From Zunongwangia atlantica 22II14-10F7 (GTDB lineage Bacteria; Bacteroidota; Bacteroidia; Flavobacteriales; Flavobacteriaceae), in contig NZ_ARYN01000002.1 in assembly GCF_002094855.1 (NCBI RefSeq), forward strand, positions 62,001 through 126,000: a DNA stretch of 64,000 nucleotides, in the 5' to 3' direction. Numbering within the stretch: position 1 is the stretch's first letter; the number at the start of each line of letters is the position of its first letter. Shown in pieces: positions 45,024 through 54,239 of the stretch. Below the pieces are notes generated by a model, which saw only the letters and a list, made by a program, of their open reading frames with translations, was not told the origin of the DNA and searched no databases. The translations under genes were made by a program, and so were the position numbers.

Positions 45024-46556
45024 TTACATCCAGGCATCATTGGTTCGTTCTATAGCGTAAAGACAGTAATTCATTTTATCTAAAACCGCTTTATCTACAG
45101 CTCTAAATGTAATATCCCCTGCAGCATTGTGAAAAACAACGTGCACCAAATTTCGCTTTTTATACCATAAAGGTTGTTTTACGCTAATCCCCTGTAATTT
45201 GTAGATTTCTACGATTTCGATGGTCTCATCCCAGGCTAAATAGGATTTTGTAATAAACTCCTCTCCTATTTTTAAACTAAGCGAGTAATATATTCTGAAT
45301 TGAAAAATAGCATAAATCAATAAATACGCTGAAGCTACTAAAATCCACCACTGAAATTCGATAAAATTAATGAAGTATTGCAGAATCCCGGTCGCAATCA
45401 CTGGTATCGCGCCAATAATCAAACGCCGTGATAATTCTACCCAATGTGGTTTAAAAATAGTTCCAGATTCGGTTTCTGAAGACTGATAAAGAAAGGATTT
45501 TATCTTCTGAATGGTATCTTTTTCCAATCCCGGAATCTGAATTACGCTTTTCTTATCATTCTCCTCACTACTGGCTACCCATAAGCCTGCTTTGTACAAA
45601 TTTAAGCGTCTTTGTATGGGATTAGTAACGATCTTTAAAATCTGAACCCGAATTGGCTTTAAGGAAACCCTAGTATTGGTACGCAAACCCATTTGTAGGT
45701 CTAAACTACTTTTAGTTTGTGTAAGATTAAGGTTGAAATATTTAATAAAAACCTCAGCGGTCGTAATAAAAATACTTAATGCGAGTAGTAAAAAAATAAG
45801 CCCGGAAATAAACAAAATCGACTCGGTAGCTACTCCACCTATATCTTCAGTAAACTGTGATTCCCACTCTGATGTTTCTTCTTTAAAAAACTGATTCAGC
45901 TCGTTGAAAATCGTAGAAATAAACACAAAAATAAGTCCGAATCCTCTAAAGAAATTACTACTTAAACCTGTTTTGATCAAGGTTGCCAAGCTTAAACGAT
46001 ATGTCCATTTTTCTTCCTGAAATTTTTCAGTTTTAGCTTCAGTATTAATTTGAGTCTCATCTAAAATTTCAGCGTCTGCATTCCCTCCCTCCTTCAGGCT
46101 ATTTAAAATATCAGCGATTTGATTCGCATCCTCAGTATTAACCGCTTTTATTTCTACTTCTTTCTGCTTACTTCCAGCAGTATCGATAACCAAGCTATAT
46201 ACTCCGGCTACGCGCTGTAAAATGCCTCGTTTAAAATTTACCTGCTGAATTTTATCAAAAGGAATCGATACAAAATCTGAGCTAAAAACGCCCTTTTTCA
46301 GAATAAATTCTTCAGCTTCGTAATCGATATGAAACAAAAATTTTCGGTAATCAAAATAACTATAAATCGCAACTAAGACAAAGAGTACAGAAACTCCTAA
46401 AATGATATAGAGTAAAATATCTCCCTCTGGTCTTTTTAAAACAAAATATGCTAAAGCAGCCCAAAACCCTCTAATGAACTTATAAAGTGTAGAAGTGAAA
46501 ATAAGGAGAATTCCCACTGCAGATTGCCGTTGCGGTATGCTGAAAGCCTTAGACAT
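45024..46556 (-). CDS. Membrane protein with repeated bacterial PH domains (YdbT-like)
   Basis: The 510-residue protein takes the ATG at 46556; a TTG four codons earlier is less likely. Three PH-like (bPH2) modules are each preceded by paired hydrophobic helices. The first follows helices near 15-65, the second near 205-255, and the third near 375-410, with repeats of the type VSIPFDKIQQVNFKRGILQR and ETIEIVEIYKLQGISVK. It overlaps the upstream short PH gene by 8 bp; the pair mirrors the YdbS-YdbT arrangement of Bacillus, which has been linked to resistance to antimicrobial compounds. Role here is inferred. Confidence 0.82.
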   Translation of the reverse strand: MSKAFSIPQRQSAVGILLIFTSTLYKFIRGFWAALAYFVLKRPEGDILLYIILGVSVLFVLVAIYSYFDYRKFLFHIDYEAEEFILKKGVFSSDFVSIPFDKIQQVNFKRGILQRVAGVYSLVIDTAGSKQKEVEIKAVNTEDANQIADILNSLKEGGNADAEILDETQINTEAKTEKFQEEKWTYRLSLATLIKTGLSSNFFRGFGLIFVFISTIFNELNQFFKEETSEWESQFTEDIGGVATESILFISGLIFLLLALSIFITTAEVFIKYFNLNLTQTKSSLDLQMGLRTNTRVSLKPIRVQILKIVTNPIQRRLNLYKAGLWVASSEENDKKSVIQIPGLEKDTIQKIKSFLYQSSETESGTIFKPHWVELSRRLIIGAIPVIATGILQYFINFIEFQWWILVASAYLLIYAIFQFRIYYSLSLKIGEEFITKSYLAWDETIEIVEIYKLQGISVKQPLWYKKRNLVHVVFHNAAGDITFRAVDKAVLDKMNYCLYAIERTNDAWM

Positions 46557-47073
46557 TTTCGTTGGCAATTTTACCTGCTAGAGCTTCTTTCAGCTTTTCG
46601 GCAACTGTTGGATCTAAACCGGGAATTTTTACATCGCTACCGCTACCACCTGCTGTAAAAATTTTAAGGGTAGAAAGATCCAGCCACTTATCTAAAACAC
46701 TACGATTTATGGATACATGCTGAATCCTGTTGAAAGAAACGACCGTAGTTTTGCTTAGCAAAAATCCGCGTTTATAAATTAGATCTTTTTCTCTTATCGC
46801 ATAAGCGTAGCGCGGCTGCTTTTTAATAAAATTGAAAACCAGAACTACTAAAAATAGGATGATAATTCCGCTAATAATACCTCCAACCAAAATTTCATCC
46901 TGAAAATACATAAAAACGCTAAAAGCAATAACGAGTAAAAACCAAACACCAGTTTGCAACAAGTGTTTGGTTAATAATTTTTCACGAACGGGATTCATGG
47001 CTACCTCTTCAAAATCTGGCAGTGTAGCTATATCGATCGTATTATTGCTGAATGGGGTCTCTACGGAATCCAT
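46549..47073 (-). CDS. Small PH-domain membrane protein (YdbS-like)
   Basis: The 174-residue protein has two transmembrane helices (about 38-80) and one bPH2 domain, YKRGFLLSKTTVVSFNRIQH and LSTLKIFTAGGSGSDVKIPG. It overlaps menB by 13 bp upstream and the larger PH gene by 8 bp downstream, so all three genes should be translated from one message. The coupling with a menaquinone enzyme is unexplained. Confidence 0.85.
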   Translation of the reverse strand: MDSVETPFSNNTIDIATLPDFEEVAMNPVREKLLTKHLLQTGVWFLLVIAFSVFMYFQDEILVGGIISGIIILFLVVLVFNFIKKQPRYAYAIREKDLIYKRGFLLSKTTVVSFNRIQHVSINRSVLDKWLDLSTLKIFTAGGSGSDVKIPGLDPTVAEKLKEALAGKIANENV

Positions 47074-47900
47074 TTTTTCTCGAAATTTGGCTTTCTCTTT
47101 TCCAAAAATGCGTTACGGCCTTCTTTAGCTTCATCTGTCATATAAGCCAAACGTGTTGCTTCACCTGCAAAAACCTGTTGTCCTACCATTCCATCATCAG
47201 TTAAATTCATGGCAAACTTCAGCATTTTGATTGAAGTTGGTGATTTTGCAAGAATTTCCTGCGCCCACTCGTAAGCGGTATCTTCTAATTCTTCATGCGG
47301 AATCACAGCATTTACCATTCCCATTTCGTAAGCTTCCTGCGCTGAATAATTTCGGCCTAAAAAGAAAATCTCACGCGCTTTCTTTTGCCCAACCATTTTC
47401 GCTAAATAAGCAGATCCATAACCTGCATCGAAACTGGTAACATCTGCATCTGTTTGTTTAAAGATCGCATGTTCTTTACTTGCCAAAGTAATATCACAAA
47501 CTACGTGCAAACTGTGACCACCACCAACAGCCCAGCCTGGCACTACACAAATTACCGCTTTTGGCATAAAGCGAATTAAACGTTGCACTTCTAAAATATT
47601 TAAACGATGATAACCATCTTCACCTACATATCCCTGATGACCTCTGGCTTTTTGATCGCCACCACTGCAAAAAGAATATACTCCATCTTTTGGAGAAGGC
47701 CCTTCTGCAGAAAGTAATACCGCTCCTATAGAAGTATCTTCGTGCGCATCGTGAAAAGCATCTAATAATTCGCTGGTTGTTTTTGGCCTAAACGCATTAC
47801 GCACCTCTGGGCGGTTAAATGCTATTCTGGCAACTCCATTACTCTTTTTATAAGTGATATCGTCGTATTCCTTAACTGTTTTCCAGTCGGCTTTTTCCAT
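47061..47900 (-). CDS. menB: 1,4-dihydroxy-2-naphthoyl-CoA synthase
   Basis: The 279-residue crotonase-fold enzyme has the MenB signatures SGGDQKARG, GWAVGGGHSLHVVCDITLAS and SFDAGYGSAYLA. The length is typical of the 270-285 residue bacterial MenB. It closes the second ring of the naphthoquinone head group in menaquinone synthesis. menD, isochorismate synthase and a thioesterase gene lie 3-7 kb away on the same strand but are separated by unrelated genes. Confidence 0.96.
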   Translation of the reverse strand: MEKADWKTVKEYDDITYKKSNGVARIAFNRPEVRNAFRPKTTSELLDAFHDAHEDTSIGAVLLSAEGPSPKDGVYSFCSGGDQKARGHQGYVGEDGYHRLNILEVQRLIRFMPKAVICVVPGWAVGGGHSLHVVCDITLASKEHAIFKQTDADVTSFDAGYGSAYLAKMVGQKKAREIFFLGRNYSAQEAYEMGMVNAVIPHEELEDTAYEWAQEILAKSPTSIKMLKFAMNLTDDGMVGQQVFAGEATRLAYMTDEAKEGRNAFLEKRKPNFEKKWIP

Positions 47901-48091
47901 ATTATAAAATTTATGAAGTAAAAATAAGGTTTTGTGCGCAGTTTATAAAGTGAAAGTTTGGACTATGAGGTTTTAAAGCTATCAGTACTTAGCGATTAGT
48001 ATTTTAATTCAAAAACCGGCATAAAATCTAATATCTCTTGTTTCCTCTCTATTTTCTAAAAGCGCAGAAATTTATTTTCTTAAAAAAGGCC

Positions 48092-48125
48092 ATAAAAAAA
48101 CCCGGTTATAAAAACCAGGTTTTTA
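48092..48125 (-). terminator. Terminator after the DUF2059 gene
   Basis: AAAAAACCCGGT pairs imperfectly with ACCAGGTTTTT around a seven-base loop, with a T-run on the leftward strand. It ends 19 bp beyond the DUF2059 stop and isolates that gene from menB. Confidence 0.8.
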
Positions 48126-48143
48126 AATATATAATTATACGTT

Positions 48144-48551
48144 TTACTGCATATATTTTGCCACAAGCGATTGAAGTTCCATCCCCCATTGCTGCCCAAC
48201 GGTCATTGCTTTTTCCATTACTTTTGGCGTCGTAGCTACCATTTTCTTACCTACAGGTGTATCATAGAAGGCAAGAATTTCGTCTAGTTCGGCTTCAGTA
48301 AACTGCTCGCGATAAATTTCAGCTAACTTTACATAAAGTCCGTTTAAGCTTGCTTTAAGTTCTTTTTTAAATGCCTCTCTGTTCCCTTCTGGAATTTGGT
48401 TTACAATTGGCTCGCTAATAACTTCGAACTGCTGCCCAGAGGTTAATTCGATTAATTTAATGGCTTTTTTCTGAAAAGCATCTCCTTCAGTCTCCTGTGC
48501 AAAAACGCTGGTTCCTAAAATTACAAATAGGATAAATACTAACTTTTTCAT
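48144..48551 (-). CDS. DUF2059 secreted protein
   Basis: The 135-residue protein has a signal peptide (about 1-18, ending VFAQE) and a helical DUF2059 domain including YREQFTEAELDEILAFYDTP and GKKMVATTPKVMEKA. The family is periplasmic, found widely in Gram-negatives, and has no known function. It is monocistronic, with a terminator downstream. Confidence 0.88.
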   Translation of the reverse strand: MKKLVFILFVILGTSVFAQETEGDAFQKKAIKLIELTSGQQFEVISEPIVNQIPEGNREAFKKELKASLNGLYVKLAEIYREQFTEAELDEILAFYDTPVGKKMVATTPKVMEKAMTVGQQWGMELQSLVAKYMQ

Positions 48552-48639
48552 GATTAGGTTTGATGTTTATATTTGCGACTAAAGTAGCCTTATTTTTTAA
48601 GATTCGAGATTTTAGGCAGTAATTTTAATTTCTACTGAA

Positions 48640-49386
48640 TTAATTTCCGTAGGTATCGTTATAATATTCTGTTGCCATTTGGTAAGCTTCCTTTCTTGAG
48701 CGAATCTTAGCACCATCCTCTACAGGATCGATCTTAATTTTTTCTTCTGGATTCAGTATAATTTCAGTAGCGATAATAGAAAACTCTTCCTTATCTATTC
48801 TTAAGATCAAGCCTGGAAGCCCATTATAATTATGTGGTCCAAATTGCCATGGGATTTCTGGTGCAAACCAGGCAACAACAGGTTCTTCTTCAATTGTCCC
48901 ATCACGCAGATATTTTTTTTCGATCCCTTCAGCTTTAAAGCATTTGTAATCTCCAATTTCTTTGCTCTCGTTTTTTACTTCCCAGCTTATCGACTCATAA
49001 TTTAAAAGCCCCATCATTGAAGTTTTTCTAATAATCTTTTTGTCATCGAGATTTACATAAAAATCACTAGTTCCTGCCTTACTTCCGATTTTCAGGGTAT
49101 TTCTATTTTCATTTTCAAGATGTTTAACATAATGCAGATAGGATTCCTGACCCTTAAAATGAAGTTCGTAATTGTCTTCTTCAGCATTTAAGTACATTTC
49201 CAAGACACCTTTTCTAATCTCTGGAGCAACATCTTTTTTCTTCTTGAATTCTTCTAAAAATTTATTCCTGAAATCTTCATTTATTACTCCTTTATATTTT
49301 ACTATTCCTGAAGTTTGCTGGGCGTAAACCGAATTTAAACCGAATAATAAAATTAATACTATTGATAAATAGCCTGATTTATTCAT
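48640..49386 (-). CDS. GLPGLI-family secreted protein
   Basis: The 248-residue protein takes the ATG at 49386, which gives a proper signal peptide ending SVYAQQ; an upstream start would precede it by 21 residues. The family-defining motif is present in NYNGLPGLILRID, preceded by PVVAWFAPEIPWQFGP. The family is restricted to Bacteroidota, is exported and has unknown function; members are often near TonB-receptor-type genes, which is not the case here. Confidence 0.9.
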   Translation of the reverse strand: MNKSGYLSIVLILLFGLNSVYAQQTSGIVKYKGVINEDFRNKFLEEFKKKKDVAPEIRKGVLEMYLNAEEDNYELHFKGQESYLHYVKHLENENRNTLKIGSKAGTSDFYVNLDDKKIIRKTSMMGLLNYESISWEVKNESKEIGDYKCFKAEGIEKKYLRDGTIEEEPVVAWFAPEIPWQFGPHNYNGLPGLILRIDKEEFSIIATEIILNPEEKIKIDPVEDGAKIRSRKEAYQMATEYYNDTYGN

Positions 49387-49618
49387 GATGAGCTGATGAT
49401 TAATAGTTAAAAAGAAATTGGAATATATAAAATATCTAAGTATAAACACTTAATTATCAGATTTTATTAAAGTTTTATCTTAGAATTTTAAAAAACATAT
49501 ACTAAAAATCAACAATATCGGTTATCTATAAAAATTTGATTCTTAATTTTGAATTTAGCGCTGTCTGTTTTAAGTTTAGCATAATTTTTGAAACAGTTTT
49601 TAGAAACGTTCCGGTTCA

Positions 49619-50128
49619 ATGAAAAATCTTTTTAGTATCCTTTTTCTACTTACAATAAGCACAGGATTATTTGCACAGGAAATTCCTGCTAACGAGCCTG
49701 TTTATATTGAACTTGATCAGGATCAATTTTTGGCACCTGTATTATCAGAACTTAGGCCTAACCAGTTTTTAGTTTATGATCCTAACCTGCCAAGCGGAAG
49801 GTTTATTGGCGTACAAAACGAACGTGAAGAATTTGATATGGTTGGCGTGATAAGGGAAGAAAATCGCCAGCGCGAAATGGCAAAGGCAAAACGTCTCGCC
49901 ACTATTAATTTGCCACAAACTGCTCCTAAAGAAGAAAAAGCCATTCAGCTTACTGGAAACAATCAGCAAGACCAGTTAAACACTAGCATTAATAACTTCA
50001 ATAATAACAATACAAATTTTAGCAGTAATCCTTTTCACCGCTATCACAATTCGTTATACAATGCAACAATGAATAGCTTTTATTCCAGACCTTATTCTTA
50101 CCGCCGTAGCAGTAGATATTATTACTAA
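49619..50128 (+). CDS. Small secreted Asn/Tyr-rich protein of unknown function
   Basis: The 169-residue protein has a signal peptide (about 1-19, ending LFAQE). The mature part begins with a short beta-rich domain (PVYIELDQDQFLAPVL, FLVYDPNLPSGRFIGVQNE). It continues into a Lys/Arg-Glu helix and an Asn-rich low-complexity stretch (about 120-140), then ends in an Arg/Tyr-rich tail. No family is recognised. It is convergent with cvfB, six bases apart. Confidence 0.65.
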   Translation: MKNLFSILFLLTISTGLFAQEIPANEPVYIELDQDQFLAPVLSELRPNQFLVYDPNLPSGRFIGVQNEREEFDMVGVIREENRQREMAKAKRLATINLPQTAPKEEKAIQLTGNNQQDQLNTSINNFNNNNTNFSSNPFHRYHNSLYNATMNSFYSRPYSYRRSSRYYY

Positions 50129-50134
50129 ATAAGT

Positions 50135-50968
50135 TTATTTTTTTAAATAAATCCCGTCTTCTTTTATATCGATTTGTCGCTGCTTATAAAGATTTCCGGC
50201 AGCACGTTTAAAGCTCTTTTTACTCATTTTAAGAACAGCTTTTATTTTCTCTGGTGCAGATTTATCTGTAATATTTAAAAATCCGTTTTGTTTTTGCAAT
50301 TCATCTAAAATTGCCTGGGCATTTGGCTCTATACTTCGGTAACCAGGACGTTGCAGTGTCACATCGATTTTCCCGTCTTTTCGAGTCTTTTTTATAAATC
50401 CTTTAATGCGATCCCCTATTTCTATAGGCTGAAAAACATCGTCGTTATACACTAAACCAAGATGAATTTCATTAATAATTACATTATATCCAAGATCTGT
50501 TTTGTTACTTACAATAAGATCGACTTCCTCAAATGGATTTACTGTTAAATCTGAATTATCTAAATAAGAATGCACCTTACTTGAAGCCACCAATCGATTA
50601 GTTTCTTCATCTAAATAACAAAATATCAAATAACGATGCCCCTTTTGCATAGGATACACCTGTTCTTTAAAAGGAACAAAAAGATGCTTCTCTAATCCCC
50701 AATCTAAAAAGGCACCAAAATCTGTGGTTTCTACACATTCTAAAAAGGCAAATTCATCTAATTTCACGTAAGGTTCTAAAGTAGTCGCCACCGGACGCTC
50801 TGAATGATCCAGGTAAACAAAAACCTCAATTTCATCTTCTAACTGAAAGTTCTTCGGAATATATTTATTAGGTAATAACACCTCATCTCCTTCAGCATTT
50901 TTAAGAAACAAACCAGGTTCGGTTTCACGATCAATAATTAAACGATGATTTTCGCCAATATTCAGCAT
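50135..50968 (-). CDS. cvfB: CvfB-like S1 RNA-binding protein
   Basis: The 277-residue protein has tandem S1-type OB domains (about 5-60, 68-130 and 145-210: VETTDFGAFLDWGLEKHLFV, VIINEIHLGLVY) and a C-terminal winged-helix (about 225-277, MSKKSFKRAAGNLYKQRQID). This is the CvfB plan. In Staphylococcus CvfB affects virulence gene expression through RNA binding; the role in Bacteroidota is unknown. It lies about 200 bp downstream of menD. Confidence 0.9.
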   Translation of the reverse strand: MLNIGENHRLIIDRETEPGLFLKNAEGDEVLLPNKYIPKNFQLEDEIEVFVYLDHSERPVATTLEPYVKLDEFAFLECVETTDFGAFLDWGLEKHLFVPFKEQVYPMQKGHRYLIFCYLDEETNRLVASSKVHSYLDNSDLTVNPFEEVDLIVSNKTDLGYNVIINEIHLGLVYNDDVFQPIEIGDRIKGFIKKTRKDGKIDVTLQRPGYRSIEPNAQAILDELQKQNGFLNITDKSAPEKIKAVLKMSKKSFKRAAGNLYKQRQIDIKEDGIYLKK

Positions 50969-51070
50969 AACATAAATTTAGATGACAAAGATACTTTATA
51001 ATTTTAGGGGAACACAAAAAAAGAATTCCTTCTTAAATTGTACAATTTTAAGTCTGTTTATAATTAAAAA

Positions 51071-51119
51071 GTTCTCGATATAATTTTAATACTTCTATCA
51101 TCCCGTTAAAATTAATCGA
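51071..51119. repeat. Partial dispersed copy of the 181-bp repeat
   Basis: The 49 bp starting GTTCTCGATATAATTTTAAT align without gaps to 32634-32682 inside the tandem repeat region and end in the same ...TTAAAA..AnTCGA pattern. It lies in the cvfB-menD gap. Confidence 0.65.
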
Positions 51120-51173
51120 TGCAAATACCTATTCTTCCATTTAAAATTCAATGGTCTAAATTCTAAAAACTGA

Positions 51174-52904
51174 TTACTTCATATAACTAAAATATTCCAG
51201 TAAAACTTTATCGTTGACTTTACGCGGAGTAAAAATCTCTAAAATCTTAGGACGTTCTGAAGCTTCAAAAAATGTACTTAAAGAATCGCTAATTTCAGTT
51301 TCTGAAAAAGCAGAATCATATTCAAAATTATACATTTTCGCCAGTTGTTCTGCTTTTAGGTCATGAACGGTTTCAAAAAAAGTATCGAATTGTTCGCTAT
51401 TCTTATTACCAGGAAGAATTCTAAAAATTCCGCCGCCAGAGTTATTCAGAATAATAATCCTAAAATTAGCAGGTATATATTTATTCCATAACGCATTGCT
51501 ATCGTAAAAGAAACTAAGATCACCCGTTACCATCAAAACAGGATCTTCACTCGCCATCGCAGATCCCGCAGCGGTAGAAATACTACCATCGATACCACTG
51601 GTACCGCGATTACAAAAAATTCGTAGCGAAGGATTCCATTTAAATAATTGCGCATAGCGAATCGTTGAACTGTTGGCCAGTTGCATGATATAATGATCTG
51701 GCACTTTTGGCACCAATAACTGCATGGCTTTTAGATCTGAATACGGAATTTCGTCCATATACGCATCGTGACGCACCTGGCGTTTTGCGCGTATATTTTT
51801 CCAAAATTCGCCATAATCACTATCGATTTTTGTGGTTATCGGAAAGAAATCTGTAAAGAAATCGTTTACCGAAGTTTCAAAATGTTTGTTTAAGCAAAAG
51901 AAAGTATTGTACGCCTTTTTAGAATCTACGTGCCAATGATGTTTTGGATTATAATTCCGTAGAAATGCTTTTATTTTTTTAGAAACGATCATCCCACCAA
52001 ACGTCAACAAAATATCTGGTCGCAAAGCTTCAAAAAGCTCCTGCATATTTTCGTCTTTTTCTATAGGCCCAATTATGGTATCGATCCTGGTAAAAAATTC
52101 CTTATGCTCCAAATTAGAAGTTGTTTCTGTAAAAACAATAACAGAGTCGTCTTTAGCTAATTTTTCAAGGAATTTTTGCTCAACCACGTTCGGCTGCGCT
52201 ACTCCAACGATCACCATTTTTCGTTTGGCTTTATTCCAAATTTCAGCATAAGGTAAAAGCTCTTCTTTCGAATAATGTCTTTTGGTAATTTCAGGAAAGA
52301 TCTCGATAGGATTTACCTCGATATTTTCAACCGTATCATAAAGCGGTTCATAAAAAGGTACATTGATATGCACCGGCCCTTTTTCTTCTATGGCTTTATT
52401 TAAGGCCAAATTGATCTCACGCTCATTATGCTTTTGCGCTTCCCACTGTTTTTGCTGAAGTTTTTTATCGATTGCTTCAGATTCTAAAACAAGTTCAGAA
52501 TATAAATTAGCGGAATACAAAATATGATTTTCGTAAACATTCTTTTGTCTGATGGTTTGCCCGTCTCCAATATCGATACGTTCGATTGGTCGATCTGCTG
52601 AAATAACCACAAGCGGAATATCACTATAAAAAGCCTCTGAAATTGCCGGATAATAATTAAGCAATGCTGAACCTGAACTACAAACCAGCGCAACCGGCTG
52701 TTGCAATTGCTGCGCCATTCCCAGGGCTACAAATGCTGCACAACGTTCGTCTACGATGCTGTAAGCATTTATCTCTGGATGATGCGTAAATCCAATAGTT
52801 AAAGGCGCATTTCTAGAGCCCGGAGAAATTACAACGTGTTTTATATTTTTTGAAACGCAAAGTGAAACCACATTACGCGCGACAGGTATTTTAGAATACT
52901 TCAC
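51174..52904 (-). CDS. menD: 2-succinyl-5-enolpyruvyl-6-hydroxy-3-cyclohexene-1-carboxylate synthase
   Basis: The 576-residue thiamine-diphosphate enzyme has a MenD-type N-terminus (HVVISPGSRNAPLTIGFTHH), RCAAFVALGMAQ, SGSALLNYYPAISEAFY and the cofactor block MVTGDLSFFYDSNALWN with NNSGGGIFRILPG. It condenses isochorismate with 2-oxoglutarate. The start is a GTG at 52904, chosen because the N-terminal MKYSKIP-type sequence is conserved in relatives and no ATG is available. It lies 201 bp downstream of the isochorismate synthase gene. Confidence 0.96.
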   Translation of the reverse strand: MKYSKIPVARNVVSLCVSKNIKHVVISPGSRNAPLTIGFTHHPEINAYSIVDERCAAFVALGMAQQLQQPVALVCSSGSALLNYYPAISEAFYSDIPLVVISADRPIERIDIGDGQTIRQKNVYENHILYSANLYSELVLESEAIDKKLQQKQWEAQKHNEREINLALNKAIEEKGPVHINVPFYEPLYDTVENIEVNPIEIFPEITKRHYSKEELLPYAEIWNKAKRKMVIVGVAQPNVVEQKFLEKLAKDDSVIVFTETTSNLEHKEFFTRIDTIIGPIEKDENMQELFEALRPDILLTFGGMIVSKKIKAFLRNYNPKHHWHVDSKKAYNTFFCLNKHFETSVNDFFTDFFPITTKIDSDYGEFWKNIRAKRQVRHDAYMDEIPYSDLKAMQLLVPKVPDHYIMQLANSSTIRYAQLFKWNPSLRIFCNRGTSGIDGSISTAAGSAMASEDPVLMVTGDLSFFYDSNALWNKYIPANFRIIILNNSGGGIFRILPGNKNSEQFDTFFETVHDLKAEQLAKMYNFEYDSAFSETEISDSLSTFFEASERPKILEIFTPRKVNDKVLLEYFSYMK

Positions 52905-53054
52905 AAAGTTTATTTTTTGCGAGCGGAAGTTTCTGGGGGAAGTTAGGAAACTTCAACGCAATTTAATTATACCTCAAAATTACGATTTACGCCAGACTTC
53001 TACAGTAGCTTTAAAAAGTATTTAACTGATTATTTAATGAAGAATATCTAGTCG

Positions 53055-53085
53055 AACCTCACAGGTTTTAAAAACCTGTGAGGTT
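53055..53085. repeat. 31-bp near-perfect palindrome between menF and menD
   Basis: The arms AACCTCACAGGTTTT and AAAACCTGTGAGGTT around a single base form a strong hairpin. It lies 20 bp after the isochorismate synthase stop but lacks a T-run on that strand. This resembles a dispersed palindromic element found widely in Bacteroidota intergenic DNA. Confidence 0.75.
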
Positions 53086-53105
53086 TATTCATTTTCAAGT
53101 TAGTC

Positions 53106-54239
53106 CTAATTGACTAAAACCGACTTGATCGTATAGCTTTTGTTCACCGTTTCTTCCCACTCGGCCGCCGGGTTAGAATTTGCTGTGATACCACCGCCAA
53201 TAAAAATTTCAGCTTCACCTTCAGTTAACTTCATACACCTAAGATTCACGAAAATTTGCGATTGTTTTGAAATACTGGCATAAGCCTGATTTTCCTGATT
53301 TCGACGATTCGAGTTTCGTTTTACTTCCTGCTTTAAGTTAATCTCACCAAGAAAACCTGAATAAAATTCGCGATCGCTGTGTTCATTTTTTAGAATGAAT
53401 TCCTTTGCTTTTTCTCTTGGGAAACCACAAACAGCCGGAGTTGGATGTAAACTTTCCAATAGATTCGATAAATTATCGTTGTCTAAAACTCCAGAAATAT
53501 CGGTACGAATATGCAGTAAATTCCCTGCCTTTACAGTATAAGGATCACTTAGATTTATTTCTCCAGCAGCTACTTTAAAATCCTTTAATTTTTGTACAAT
53601 CTCGTCTGAAACGATTTGTTGCTCTTCAACTTCTTTTGGTGTCCAGGCCGCTTCATCGATGGTTCCATTAAAAGCCTGCGTTCCTGCAAGCGCCATGGTT
53701 TTAAAGCGATTTCGCTCTACTTTCACCAAAGTTTCAGGAGTAGCACCAATCCAGATCCCGCTTTCTGGATGTGACCAGATATAACAAAATGCTTTTGGAT
53801 AATTTTCAAGTAAATTTTTAAAGATCGAAAGTGCTGAAAGTTGCGTTGGGTTTTGTTCTTTTCTGGCCAAAACCACTTTTTTCATATTTCCCGACTTAAT
53901 TTCTGCGATCCCTTTTGCCACTAATGCTTCGTGCTGCTTTTGAGCTTCGATATTAGTGATTTCAGGAATATATTCTGAAGTTTCTGTAGCAGGTTTCTCC
54001 GTGCTATATTCCGTAGAAATAACTTCAGAATTTGCTTCAGGAATTAATAAACTTTTCGTTCCGCAGAAATCAGAAAAAACAAATCCGCTTTCAGAAAAAT
54101 CGGTCGTCGTATACGATTGCTTATCCTTTTGTAAAAATGCTTTGATCACATTTTCATCTGGTTTTCGATAAGCGACAAATGCTAAATTTTTATTGATATG
54201 ATCTTCTAACGCGTTAAAAAACGCCATCGCCTGCATCAT
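53106..54239 (-). CDS. menF: Isochorismate synthase (chorismate-binding enzyme)
   Basis: The 377-residue protein has the chorismate-utilising fold of the MenF/EntC group: KKVVLARKEQNP, the LHPTPAVCGFPREKAKEFI block and the final GGGITANSNPAAEWEETVNK. It isomerises chorismate to isochorismate, the first committed step to menaquinone. An aryl siderophore use is unlikely because menD follows. Its ATG overlaps the stop of the thioesterase gene by four bases (ATGA); a second ATG lies one codon in. Confidence 0.93.
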   Translation of the reverse strand: MMQAMAFFNALEDHINKNLAFVAYRKPDENVIKAFLQKDKQSYTTTDFSESGFVFSDFCGTKSLLIPEANSEVISTEYSTEKPATETSEYIPEITNIEAQKQHEALVAKGIAEIKSGNMKKVVLARKEQNPTQLSALSIFKNLLENYPKAFCYIWSHPESGIWIGATPETLVKVERNRFKTMALAGTQAFNGTIDEAAWTPKEVEEQQIVSDEIVQKLKDFKVAAGEINLSDPYTVKAGNLLHIRTDISGVLDNDNLSNLLESLHPTPAVCGFPREKAKEFILKNEHSDREFYSGFLGEINLKQEVKRNSNRRNQENQAYASISKQSQIFVNLRCMKLTEGEAEIFIGGGITANSNPAAEWEETVNKSYTIKSVLVN

